Of a DNA stretch of 64,000 bases, positions 28,791-41,180 are shown piece after piece. Position numbers and translations under genes: made by a program. The stretch lies in the NCBI RefSeq assembly GCF_017654505.1, contig NC_054559.1:8771281-8835280 (forward strand), written 5' to 3'. Origin of the DNA: Polyodon spathula (lineage: Eukaryota > Chordata > Actinopteri > Acipenseriformes > Polyodontidae). Under the pieces are notes generated by a model, which saw nothing but the letters and a program-made list of their open reading frames with translations, was not told the DNA's origin and made no database searches. The stretch's first letter is position 1, and each line of letters opens with the position of its first letter.

Positions 28791-31700
28791 TGAAAATCTG
28801 AGCCCAGGTATTGAAGGCCCCATACCAGGGATGAACACACACCATGTAGTGAAGTAATGCTTTTAAAGAAAGCTTATTACCCAAGGGCCAAACCAAGCCC
28901 AGTTAACTTGAAACACTGCAGAACTAACCAGAAAAAAGCCCAAAATAAAACAAAAAAACCCTGAAAAGGATATGTATTCCTGATAGTTTGGATTCTGTGA
29001 TCTCTCCATAGAGTACTCCCCATTAGAGCTGGACAGCATTTGACATTGGCAGGAGTAAATCCTTTCTGCATACTGTTCTGTGATCGCTGGCTCTCAGAGC
29101 TGTTTTTGACTGAACTGTAGGTGTCTATCATTGTGAAATGTTAAACGGCTGGGGTGATGAGGACCAGCTTGTTAAAATTTGATTGACTAAGGCATCAATT
29201 TCCAACGAAAATGACTGAGTACACTTCATGGATTATTCAGTGCTGTTGAGATCTATCCAAAGTGCAGCAAACAAAGCATTTTCCAAAAATGAATTCTCGA
29301 TAGGGCGCAGGCCTCCAGTGTTAGAGCAATGGCTTTTACAAATACTGCTGTGCAGGAGACTACTGGCAAAGAATAACAAGTCCTACAGTTTAACATTTTC
29401 ATTACAAACAGGAACTCTCTATTTATGGCCAGGTTAGATTTGTTCAGGGATAATATGCGATCAGTATTAGGAATATCATTTTTTTAGCTACCAAGTGTGT
29501 AACAAGTAACAAAGGTAGCTGTCTTAGTGTGGGATGTGCAAATATAATCAATTTAGACTTTATTTTTAAGATCTTTGATACAATTACATACAGTGGCACT
29601 ATTCGATGTGTGGTAAAGGGCAACAGACACAGGTAAAGGATTTTACAACAGCTGCAAAAGTGCGTTATTCTGTTACACACAATCGCTAATATTTAGTCAG
29701 TTACAGCTGAATGCAGGTTCAGTCCTACATGTTGAGGATGGGATCAAAGTGTTATCTGATAAGAGGCTTTAGCAAAGAATGCTACTGTGATAGCCTGTTA
29801 GGTACAAGTGGGGTTGTCTGGGACTATGAGAATAACAGATTTAATAATGTATCTGAACCAACAGCTTTTAAAAAGCATGAAAGGATGTGTAGCTACAGCA
29901 GAGTAAACATAAAGACAAACGTTTATAAGAAAATGAATTATATGATGGTGAAGAGCAAAGAGCATATATTTTTGACTAGGCTCTTACATTTTCCATTCAC
30001 CTATTAGTAAACTACAGTATGATAACTGTTGATATAAAAGGTTCCAGTTGATAAATGGAGACACTCACGCAAGCTCTTTACAATAAGTTTACTTTGTGTG
30101 CACAATTAATTTCACTGTCTGAACATGAATGACGTTTGCTGAGTTCAAACGATAAGGGTAGATATAGATAATTAGTGCCAACTTATGAAATATATGAAGC
30201 TTGAATGGCAGTCACCAATATTTTTTGGCAGATTACAGCCTCATTTTCCCTTTTCAAGTCAGACAATCTGAAGTGCTCCCTTTATTAGGGCCAGCTCTCT
30301 ATTAAGACCATGTTACTTCTCTTTGGTGGCTGTAAAAGACGGATTTCAATTCTAACAACATGCATACATATATAATTAGTATAGACACAATTAGGTAATA
30401 CAATGATATTCTGTGACTGCTTTACTGAATGGATGAATAACCCAGGATCCCGAGTAAGAAAGTGACAAGGCGGAGTTGCTTCTGATAAAGTCTGAAACAC
30501 CCCAGGATATACCTTCTTTGTAGTTACACTCTTGTATTATCCTCTTTTCCTCCTAAACCTGAAATACTGCAACTATTGGATTCACATATAGTGCAAATAA
30601 AACTGTGTTTGTGTGCATGCTTGTCTGAGTATAATTGTTGCTAACTAAATATCTGGATTACATTTATGTTAAGGGGGAAGAAGAAACAATAATAAAAGAT
30701 ACATCTGGATTACTGTGCGCAAATGAAACGAACAGGTAATTGTGTGCAAACTAACTGAAGGCAAATTAAAGGAAACTCAGTCACTGTGTGCCTACAAAAG
30801 TCTTGTAGAGCTCATCTGGTTGCCATCAGTCTTTACAAAGAGTGTGGATTGAAAAGCTTCCTCCCAGGGCTAGTGCTCCAGTTAAGACATATGCCTTTGT
30901 CGTGTTCCGCTCTAGCAAGCTGGCTAAGAGTCCAGACAGGAGAGCCTAGGTCCATGCAACTCTGATGCTAGATTCTGAAGAAGGAGAGCTCTCTACTGTT
31001 CTCTGCAGCAATGCCCTTGTACAGAGTTCTTACTAGGGGTGGTATATTTAGGCATAATGATGGCACTGTTTAATTGGTTTTGAATTGAAAAAAAAAAAAA
31101 TGGATTAATCTTTCCAAATAAAAAAAAGTAGAATGACTCACTGTCTGACACTAAAGAATCAACATGTCCCTTGTTTTGTAAACAGCCCACTGCAGTCCGG
31201 AGACTAGGAGGAAGAACATATGTTTCTAATCATAAGGGTACTGATTTATATTTGTGAATATTTAAAATGAACTGTTCCACTGCTCCACAGCTGCATTTTA
31301 TCTTATTGTAAAATTGTTGGCACGTTATTAGGCGGCTTGACAGCACACACAGAAATATATGTATAGCTGATGTAACGCTGCAGGAATATGAAGGGATCAC
31401 TCTAATGTAACCAATCCATAAAGAAAGTGTCACTATGCCAAAGGAAACAGGAGTTTTCCACTCTCATGATTTTCTTGCTGCAGTGTGATTAAGGCACTGC
31501 TAATGCTCTCATTATTTTTAACTGACCAGAGCTATTTCAAGTTAGGACAACTTAGTCATAGAAACACTGCCCAAAATGTTCATGTATTCAGAATAAAAGA
31601 CAGCGATATTACTAAATACAGGAAAATCTTTATACCACTGTATAGATTTTGCTATTGCATACTTCTGCTTAAAGTGGCAAGGTGACCCTCTATTTTAACC

Positions 31701-34700
31701 CCCACCCCCGAAATAAACAGTTTAAATTCTGGTTTGACTGACTGATTTCAGACAGCATTGTTTGACCTATCTTCAGTTCTACTGCAACAGTTCAACTTTA
31801 TCATTCTTCGTTTACTTTGTTAATTACAATGGTCTCAGTTCATGAAGCAGCATAACAGAACCTGCAGCAGGATAAAATGCAGTCCCACCCAGATTTCATG
31901 AGAAGAGCCACGTATGCCACACTTGCTGCCTGTCCTCGTTTACCTGGAAGGTCGGCGAAGTACATCACAAATCGTCAGGCCCGAGCTTATCTTAATTCCG
32001 AAGGCAACAAAATCCAATGACCTTCTGCCAGAGTTCCAGTCCCTGCCGACCCCTGTTAATTGATGCTGACAGGGATTTCAGAAAAGCGCCTGAGAATGCT
32101 TACAGCTTCCAGATCACAGCTCATCTCATACCATAACATCTTGTAACAGACAGAACACCTTTTTAAAAACAAGATTTCCAGCTACTGTTAAGGGATAATT
32201 TCCAGATTAAAAAAAGGTTTAGGGAAATAGTTTACCATCTCAGTGTAGATACAGGAAATAAACATCTGGGGTTAACATTTTACTTCAGGCAGAATTAAAA
32301 AAAATGTGTAAGAAAAAGCCTCTTATGCAAACATTCCCCAGTTATGGCCTTCTGATACTTAACATTTTCAACGCTGTGTGCTACCTAAGAAAGTCCTTTC
32401 TAGAATGTTTCCATACTGTATACAAGCAATGTTGTGTATAAAATCTAGATACTGTTACAGTATATCTAACGTGGGACTACAAAAATGTTTTCACACTCAG
32501 TAGTTTGTATAACAGGAAGTGCATGTAGAAATGTACATCATATTTTAAGTCAATTAATAAGATTGGACACTAGCATATCCATAGATATTTTACAAATGCA
32601 AAAAAAAGTCACCTAAGAAAACTCTTATCTGTTGTTGAAAACACCAGCTATTGTTTCTCTTAAATGCAAGAGATGAAAATAATTACACTCATCATATTTT
32701 TTTTCAGTTGGGACAAGCAGGATTACAAGTAAAGACCAATTAAACACAATGACACCAAACAAAATATGCTTTACAGAGAAGGGAATAGCTACAGCATTAT
32801 CACAAACCACATCAATACATGTAAGTAACAATTTCCAAAGGGGGAAAAAAAGGAATAAAAGTCTAGGCTACCATATCAAGCAAAAAGTAGAAAGAGGGAT
32901 ACAAAATCAATTGGGGTGAATAAATGTAAACTCAATTCTCAGAACAGCCTAGTTCCTAAGGCATTAAACATGAACATGATCAGATATGGGACACAACATC
33001 TGAGCCTTGCCTTTTCAATCAAACGCTGGCTGTTTGAATGAAGGGGCTTTCTGTAACAGAACTACCAGATTACATTCAAGACGTTACTGTGTTCAATATA
33101 TTTTAAAATATGAATCAGTACATTCTCCACCAAACATTGAGTCAATACAAATTACATAAACTCCAAAAATACTCTGTACAGTATACAGCAGAAAGAGATC
33201 ACAGAATGTTAACACACATGTAACACCTAGATCAATTGCCCACAAAGCACTACCATCTATTTCTACCGGTATAAAAACAAACAAACATGGGTGTCCATTC
33301 TGGCTGGGAACTCACTTTAACAGACCAAATCACATAAATATCAAGAATATTTTAGGCGCTTGCAATACCAAACTAAATCGGCAATCGAATAGTTTGTTTT
33401 TTATTTGTCTCTTAATAAACAATACACCCAACGATCAGCAAGGAAAGGATTTACATCTTACCTCAATCTACTATATCCCTGCTGTGCACCAGAGTTTATC
33501 CTGTCCTCTCCAGCTTCCACCTGCTTTTTGGCTTTGTCAAACGAGGGAGGGAAGCTATCCTGTCCCCCTGACCATGGCTTTCCTATGGTCAGCCTCTCCA
33601 CTTATCTGCAAGTTAATTTATGGGCAGCAGAACTTTGAAAGTTGAGGCGAAAGGTCAAAGAATGTAGTGTAAAATATGTATATTGGGTTTGATAAATAAT
33701 CAATGAGTTTTCTGACTGAATTAAGAATTCTCATAACTTCTGAATTGTTAATTTCTAATTTTGAAACATACAGAAGTTGCATATTTTATGATACTGTATC
33801 TTATTTAAAAATACAGTGTAGATAACTCCAAATCCAAACAAATAATAATAAATACTTTATATAATGCATGAATGGATATCTGGTTAACAGACCGCAAATT
33901 TTACAGCCCTCAGGTAAAACAATGGGTGGGCTGGTGAGGTACAAAGCCTAGATAATTAAATAATTCCAGCAGAGATTATTAAACAACAGGACTATCGTGA
34001 AGTCATACCAGAGCGTCATAGACTGCAGGACTGTAATAAAGAGATTGCTGTCATTAATTATAGCTGTGACCCCTGGATGATACATTTCTGAAGCTAGGAA
34101 CTGAGCCAAGCCAAGGCTATAGCGCCAAGACCAATGCCCACTCCAGCTCTGAACCTAAACAGATTGCTTTCATTCATGTGCTCTATAGTTTCTATGAAAT
34201 ATAATGCATTGATCTGAAGGATGCATTTTGTATGTGCTAAAAGGTTGCCCACTTGTGTTTTTAGGAACTTTCCTGTGTCTGAAACTAGATTGCTAGTGAT
34301 GTGCACAAAGTCAAAGCTTGAATCCTAGAACACACCAAATGGGGTATATTGAGTGGTTCTGGACACAGATTTGGTAGATTTTTTAAATCAGTATTAAATT
34401 TTTCTGATACACTGTCTGCAATGAATCGCAAAGTTCATATCAGTGAACTGAAAATAAATAACAGCAATGATAACACCATGGTGCTTTAAACACATCTTTA
34501 CACAAAGGTATTAAAAGGAGAAGACTGAAAGCAATATATTTCAGTGAGATTGAAGCTACAGTGGGAATTGTGGGTTTATAGGGCCAATGCACTTTGAAAT
34601 AGGAGTGCTTACAGTTTGCAATATCATTCTTACTCAAGGATGAAACTGTGGTACTTGTTGAATGGGGATGGTACCAATGTCCTCACAAGCACCTCAGGTG

Positions 34701-35833
34701 AAACTGAGACAGATGGTGAGCTAACAAGAAACACAATCCAATGATCTTTTATTAGTTTTCTCAAATGATGTATTCTAGATACATAAAAAAACAAAACAAA
34801 AAAAAAACAAAACACAAACTGTCCTAAGGGCAGGTGAATCCTAACCAGTTGAAAAAAAAAAAAAAAACAGCACAGGGTTAGTCACTTGATCCCATTGATC
34901 CTTATGATGACAGGGAAGGTGCCACCAACACAATACTCCAAAGGAGTCTCTGTATATGATGCACAGCTAAGGCCTGTAGCCATAGACCAAGACATGAATA
35001 GAAAGATGTTACTTTTGTGTCTATATTTTTTGAGATGGCAAAATAAGTGCTGTGTAATGCTAATGTCATCTCCAGCATAGATTTGAAGATTAAATACAAT
35101 ATCCACCAGAATCAACCTTTAATCTTGACTGATATCTCAAACTGAATTCCCAGGAATAAACACATATCTATGAAAGTTGCACTTAATATGCATAACTGGA
35201 GAAACTTTTCCAATGTGATCAATATTCAATTAATAAAAGCAAATACGGCATTCAAGCCACGTAAATCCATTAACTCGATTTCTGGTCTCTGGGCTATAAC
35301 TGTCTCTCCCTACTAGCCGTTTCTTTCTCCCTGTCAGGCTAGAAGTGCATTGCCTTTTGAAGTTGTTTTCCACTAAGTCTCTGCTTAATGAAAAGAGATC
35401 AAAGTACAAATGACACAATTATCAAACAGAAAAATCTGATTTTTGATAAAAAAAAAACTCTGAGCCTCAAAGCAATCTCTGAAATGATTTTGGACTTCAA
35501 AGCCACTGAAACGGATACAGTGTTAGGAGGAAGCCATACTTAAAGAATGAAGGTACTTTTTAACTTGCTTAAAGATAAAGTTAGATATGTCACTGATGGG
35601 AAAATGGGCTGAAGTGTTGTGGTTGCAAACCAGATGTAAACCAGTTGCAAACGAGTCGGAAGTCTAGGGTGAAATGTATTAAACAAGCACGATGCTGTTC
35701 TGCTACTTTTTAGGGAATGCTTTGCGGCAGCAGTTTTTCTGTGCAGTTCAACCTTAGATGAAAATGTAATTATGGGCATTCCTGCATAAATTCACAAAAA
35801 TGAACACCCAAATACCTACTTTTCCCTAATTGC

Positions 35834-36155
35834 AGGGTGTACTTACAAGCCTTCAAAACATATTTCTATGACATTTCTGGTTTCCCTAATGTATTGGGAG
35901 CAACACATGTGCCGCTAACCCCTCCAGCTCATTTTGAGCACCTGTATAGGAATAGGAAACACACCTATTCTATTAATGTGCAGCTGGTTTGTAATTGTGC
36001 ACAATGTAGCCCTGCACCCCTGACTAACTTAAATAAAAACTGACAGTATACATTTGTCTTATAGGCTACTCATGATAATACGAATCAGTGGTATAATGCA
36101 AAATGAGTTGCTGGTCCCTTGAAATTCGTATTAATGAGAATTGATTGCCCTCCAG
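35834..36155 (+). pseudogene. PIF/Harbinger transposase (nuclease) relic
   Basis: From 35837 the frame reads FYDISGFPNVLGA, then THVPLTPP, YRNRKHTYSINVQLVCN. This matches the HARBI1-type DDE nuclease block, in which GFPNVxGAIDCTHVxI and NRKxxHSINVQxVC are conserved. The I-D-C triplet is missing between GA and THV, so the first catalytic Asp is absent. The frame ends at 36041. After an AG at 36064-36065 the downstream phrase ATHDNTN resembles the family's WPGSTHD block, as if an intron lay between. No ATG start, terminal repeats or target duplication are visible. It is a dead fragment and differs from the domesticated HARBI1 gene. Confidence 0.75.
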
Positions 36156-36235
36156 TAAGTATCATAACTTGTCAATGTGTCACCATGATCTATTTTGTGT
36201 TAACTGTCTAGGCTTCTAAGTAAGCCAAGTTAAAA

Positions 36236-36316
<81 letters not shown>

Positions 36317-36318
36317 AA
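36236..36318. repeat. (TAA)n microsatellite with poly-A end
   Basis: About 23 TAA units ending in an A run at about 36305-36318. Confidence 0.95.
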
Positions 36319-36878
36319 CCCACTAAAATCATTTAGTCTCAATTTAAAATATTTTTTTATTCGTATTGTGCACCAATGTGGCATTTCATTTGATTTTACT
36401 ACTGTACTGTATATTGTATAGGCCTACTGTACATATATATATTTTATAATTAAATGTGTTATTTCAGCGCAATGATTTATACATTTAAAGTACATTAAGC
36501 ACTATAAATGTGTGTGATTTTATTGTATTTTTTTAAACCTGATATCTCCTTGTCGGACAAACATGGCAGGCTTAGCGGGGGGCTAAAGTACGATCATGAA
36601 AAGCTTTTTAATAGAAAAACATTGTTTTATTTGGGGATGAATGTGGAGTCTCCAGTATAGAATCTGTTGGGATTAAACTGCCTGTCATTATTTATTCGAG
36701 AAGATGTCGCACGACTCTCGCCATGCGTGTGTATACAATAAAAGTGCGATATTAAAGATTTGTTTAATTGTTTTGTATATTTTTGCTTGTGATGTGCACT
36801 ACAATATAAAACAAACAGTAATTCAAAATTATTTTTGGGTAGTATAGCAAGATGCGATTTAATGAGGGATGGGTGTAA

Positions 36879-36880
<2 letters not shown>
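36319..36880. other. Gene-free sequence
   Basis: AT-rich sequence between microsatellites, with no gene or transposon end recognised. Confidence 0.5.

Positions 36881-36962
<82 letters not shown>
36881..36962. repeat. (TA)n microsatellite
   Basis: About 80 bp of AT dinucleotide. Open frames across it are Tyr-Ile artefacts. Confidence 0.97.
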
Positions 36963-36965
<3 letters not shown>

Positions 36966-37015
36966 GTTAAAATAAGCAACAATTTGGTTCTCAATAATAA
37001 TATAAGTCATATTTA

Positions 37016-37049
<34 letters not shown>
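37016..37049. repeat. (TTA)n microsatellite
   Basis: About 11 TTA units, about 50 bp after the preceding (TA)n tract. Confidence 0.94.
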
Positions 37050-37716
37050 GAATCGAATCGAAAATCCAGCTGCATTTTGCACAACCCCTCTACTTCCCAT
37101 TAAGAAAAAAGAAACTAAGTAAATGTGCACAGCTGGGCTGCATGCCTGCAGCCTTATCAGCCCCTAGTCTCCCTCGACTAAGGAAGGGATACAGGCATCT
37201 GGACATTAAACACATTTTAAGCAAAGCTGAGTACAACTGCAGATGAGACCAAAATTTCAATCAGGAGAACTGGGCACACTTGGTGCCACTCCCAATGGAG
37301 TGGTGTGTTTCAGCGTGACTACATGGCTATTACATTAACATGCAACTCTAACAATAGGGACTGCTACATGCAGCCAAATATTGGGAATACCATGGAACAG
37401 AAGATTAAACTCGTCGAATTAAAAATGAACAAGCAAAGACATGCATTACTTCAGAGCATTAAAGTAAAAAGCCTACAATGAATTTGCTTTCTCTTAATGA
37501 AGAACTCAGGGATTTCTATGGCTTGACCTGTACAGTATATACCGCTCAGTGGGGAGACTTGGTTTAGCTTAACATAGAAGGATCAATGATTTTATGCCGT
37601 AGGTTGGATTATTCAAGATCCACCGAATTGGCAAGAACATTTCATTTCATTTCGTCTTAATGAATAGAAAAGCATGAGAAACAAGGGTATCTTTTTAGTT
37701 TCCTATCAGTAAAATG
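37050..37716. other. Gene-free sequence
   Basis: No feature recognised. Confidence 0.5.
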
Positions 37717-38701
37717 TAGGGCTGCTCCAATTAACAGATTAATTGAACCGACTAATCAGCTAAAGAGTTGATCGCAGGTTACATTTTATAACAATTTAGT
37801 CGCGTAGAATTTTACTTTTGCATATAAAATAAAAACAACCAATAGAAGATCTGCATTTTCTTCGCGGCAGTCCAATCATGAGTGAGCACAGGAGGGACAT
37901 AAATATGCTAGGCCCTAAGTGGTGTAACAATAGCTTAATTTTGTTTGATATTGCTTATTATAGAGTGATACTGAGAATTATATTAAGAACATCAAAGTAA
38001 TATTTCGATTTACTTTTTACAAATAAAAAAATGTCATCAGATAATGGAGGTATCGTAGTCAATTTGGTTACGAATCAATTTTCAAGAAGAAAAAAAATTG
38101 AGATTGTTAAAAAGGGGAGGTAAATAATACACAAACTGACACAGGAAGGGAAGGGATATACTCCCCATTTTCAAAATTTTAATTATTAAAGGTATCCGTG
38201 GCTTAATGGTAGCTGTCAATTAAAAAAAATTATACTGCTGGAACTGTCTTTTTGTTCAGTACAGAAAAGGTGATATAGAACAGCACTAAGCCATAACAAT
38301 CGACAATATCTAATAAAGTCAGAACAAAAACATGAGCATTCTGAAAGTCTCTAGCGAGTCACTGTAACACTCAAAACTTTTGGACAAACCCGGATTGATG
38401 TTCAAATGGATAAGTAGAAGCGTAGGGATACAATACATCACAATGAGCAGCAAAAACTGACTTTCAGAGGTCACAATGAAGGCATCAATTCCTCAAACAG
38501 AGGTAATTATGTGGAATTACTTTCTCTGATACTTTCAATCACTTATCAATAGTCACAGTATTTTCAAGTACCTCTAACAAGATTCAGAACGACTTAATCT
38601 CTTCGATGTCTCAGGTTTTGTTAGAGGCAATAAAAAGGAGAAGTACAGAAAGCCAAGTATATAGCTATAATGGGAAACACAGTTGTCAGGTATTTGACTT
38701 A

Positions 38702-39476
38702 AGGGGCGTTCACACCAGACGTGGCTGGGGAGCGGCAGGGGAAATTCAGTGGGCGGTCTGTTGTTACGTCATGGCTGCATGTACAAGCAACAAACAGTAA
38801 ATGCCAGCCGGAAGGGAAAACTATTTTTATACAGAAGACACAGAGCTTAGTAAAAAAAAAAATTAAAAAATTCAAGCAATGCGGAGCAAAACATTAGAAT
38901 TATTTTTTTTTTATAAAACCTAATTTTAAAAAATGCAACTACTGCCATCCCATCATATCAAACTTTTTGGGGGAAACTGTAAAAGCGACAACAATCAGTG
39001 GTACTGTGCATCTGACAACACAATATCTGGAACAATGAACAGCAAACAAAACAAAAAAAAAAGATAATTGCGATCGCCCTGCAATACTGGAGGAAGAAAA
39101 AAAAATGTAAGACAGCTGTGGGTCCATGACATCCTCAAGAAAAGAAAAAGATGCGATGAATATCGTCAGCAGATACAGGAGCTCCGGTTTGATGAAGATT
39201 TCAAACACACTTAATGTTGTATTATTCAACTCTGGAGATCAGAACCACAAGCTTTTCTTCCATTTTATTTATTTATTTTTTTTATTATTTCTTCCTCACA
39301 AAGGAGCCTCTTACTTTATCTTGATTGGCTGCTGGTAGTTTATGTCACGGCGCGGTGCGGTGAAAGTTGAAAATATTTTATCTCCTGCGTGCTACTCTGC
39401 CGTGCTGCTTGAGTGCCGCTGAGCTTGACCGCCTTCATTGAAAACAATTGCTTTTGCGTCTGGTGTGAACGCCCCT
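38702..39476 (+). mobile_element. Non-autonomous PIF/Harbinger element (775 bp)
   Basis: Perfect 20-bp inverted repeats bound it: AGGGGCGTTCACACCAGACG at 38702-38721 and its exact complement at 39457-39476. Both sides carry TTA (38699-38701 and 39477-39479), the 3-bp target duplication typical of Harbinger. Inside, 39110-39214 encodes a short N-terminal transposase relic on the plus strand. The rest is non-coding, so it is an internally deleted derivative. It sits inside an older repeat. Confidence 0.93.
39110..39214 (+). pseudogene. Harbinger transposase N-terminal relic
   Basis: The plus-strand frame reads RQLWVHDILKKRKRCDEYRQ, then QIQELRFDEDFKH, ending at TAA (39212-39214). This matches the conserved N-terminus of fish HARBI1-type transposases, where a W-V-H motif and KKRK are followed by a leucine-rich QELR-D stretch and a YFRM motif. 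Here the frame stops before YFRM, and the whole nuclease domain is absent. Upstream at about 39068-39100 an Ala/Ile/Leu- then Glu-rich stretch in nearby frames fits the family's usual start. Confidence 0.8.
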
Positions 39477-39630
39477 TTACAGTGCCCCGAATGAACGGTT
39501 GTTCTGTGACAATGTGTTACATTTACTAAAAAACAAACATTTTATTAACTTTATTAAAAATGCGTACAGATGAATCTACCGATTAATCAACTAATGCCCA
39601 TAGATTGATCGATCAAAATTCTTTATCGAG

Positions 39631-41121
39631 TGAAGAGTAAGGTTTCTTTTTCACTACTAAGGTCAGCAAAGGTTACAGAGAGACACACTGTCAAGGCTTC
39701 TAGTATCCAACCTTTACATTTGCACATTTGCTATAGGATTATAAGATTTTATTCCATAAATTGATTATATATAGATTCTGAAACAGAGATTTGACATTAC
39801 ATCACATTGAGTACTCAAGGTCTTTAATTGAAGCCAGCTTTTAAACTCTTTTTTTACCATCTAGTTCTCAATCTTAAGTATTTTCAGTATACAGCTAAAA
39901 CAATTCTTAATAGTGCCTTTTGTTAAAGGATTGATAAAGATAATTTGCCACGATGGAAATAAATTACCGGATTGTATTTTTTGTCTAGCAAATGGTACAC
40001 AAAATAAATCCTTTATTGAACAGCATGTACACTATATTTCTCCATAGCAACAACCAGCATTACTTGAAAAGTGGTCCTTAGAGAAAGCATAAAATGACTT
40101 GGACAATCTAAGCATTTTGGTTGGCTGAAGGGGATTCCAAACAATGCAATTGTCTCAGAACAATCGTTGATCTGGACATCTAATTAGAGATTGTATACAT
40201 ATGCCATTGACGAACTTACACAGCAACAATTGTTTTATTAATTGATTCTTCTTTTTATTTACAAGGATTATTGCACTTCGTCAATGCGTGATTGTCTTTA
40301 TTACAGTGGAAACAATCCTGTAGGCCCTGAATTAACTTAATTGAAGTAGGTTAATTTTAAACGCAAATGCCAGATGGCTAGTTTTACAGACCCCTCTTGT
40401 ATTACCTAATGTTATATTAGGTAAGGTCCAAAATTAGTGCTAATCATGATCTGTGGAACCAGCTGTCTATCTCAAAAGTTAACATGTAAATGAATTAATA
40501 AAAAAATGAAGCCAGAAGCGAGCCTGAAAGCCAGGATCCAGAATCAAATAATAGTGCAAAGTATACAAGGTAACCATGCAACCATTTTCACTCTTAACTG
40601 GTTACTGTGAGTCTAACAAGTTAGGGTAAGCCTCACTGCTACTCCGCAATGGAGGTATTATTCATATCAGGAGACAAAATAAGGGTAAGTGAAAATCTAA
40701 AATGCATTAACATTATTAGTAATGTATTTCCTAGAGGGAATGCTTTCACAGACAAGTGAAGAGCAGATACATTTGTGGTTAGTGTGCTGTGTTAAATAAG
40801 TACTATATTAATTTTGAAGGAAAGAAAAAAATGGATTGCTCCTCTTATCGTATAAAAGCAACAAAATGGTTGGCTACAAGAAAACAGCTGTATGATTTAA
40901 ATAGATTCCAAGAATGGGCTAATCTGCAACCCAAATCCCCAGGGCTCCATTACCAAAGAGCACCAACATCATCTAATCTAAATTGAAAAATACAACCTCG
41001 GTCATGACATCACCAGACACTACTTATTTGAGAGGTCTGAAGTAGCTCAAGTCACTTAATGTCTCATTGTTGCAATGAGTCAAAATGAGGATCTGTATTT
41101 CCAGACATAGAGTCAAAACTG

Positions 41122-41122
<1 letters not shown>
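39631..41122. other. Gene-free sequence, possible regulatory island
   Basis: No gene. The stretch 40090-40340 is non-repetitive and dense in SOX-like (AACAAT) and homeodomain-like (TAATTAG, TTAATTGA) words; it is noted as a candidate enhancer in the findings. Confidence 0.4.
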
Positions 41123-41159
<37 letters not shown>

Positions 41160-41180
41160 ATATAATATATATATATATTC
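41123..41180. repeat. (TA)n microsatellite
   Basis: An imperfect TA tract of about 58 bp with small interruptions near 41158-41166. Confidence 0.94.

Larger units (their letters stand above)
27361..35833. other. Long gene-free stretch with microsatellites
   Basis: No gene. It contains (TG)n, two (TAA)n tracts and a poly-A run, listed separately. The segments 31860-32130 and 33480-33650 are high-complexity and GC-richer than average, and may be conserved non-coding sequence, but I see no splice-flanked exon. Small open frames are unremarkable. Confidence 0.45.
37717..39630 (+). mobile_element. Old AT-rich repeat, copy 1, split by a Harbinger insertion
   Basis: It begins TAGGGCTGCTCCAATTAACA and includes GAGTTGATCGCA. 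It continues through ACAGCACTAAGCCAT-like and CACTGTAACACTCAAAACTT words to about 38412, all matched in inverted orientation at 47364-48160. After the inserted element (38702-39476), the sequence resumes and appears to end in an ATTAATCAACTAATG/GATTGATCGATCAA stretch near 39630, echoing the left end. No coding region is legible. The AGGGCTGCTCC..ATTAAT style suggests a non-autonomous hAT-like element, but this is inference and the right border is approximate. Confidence 0.55.

Noticed and set aside
35834..36155. The domesticated HARBI1 gene
   Set aside because: The residues around NRKHTYSINVQLVC fit transposon copies rather than the vertebrate HARBI1 gene, and the catalytic Asp is missing.
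36627..37130. 167-codon open frame on the minus strand
   Set aside because: It reads through both (TTA)n (poly-Asn) and (TA)n (Tyr-Ile). The short unique ends show no known domain.
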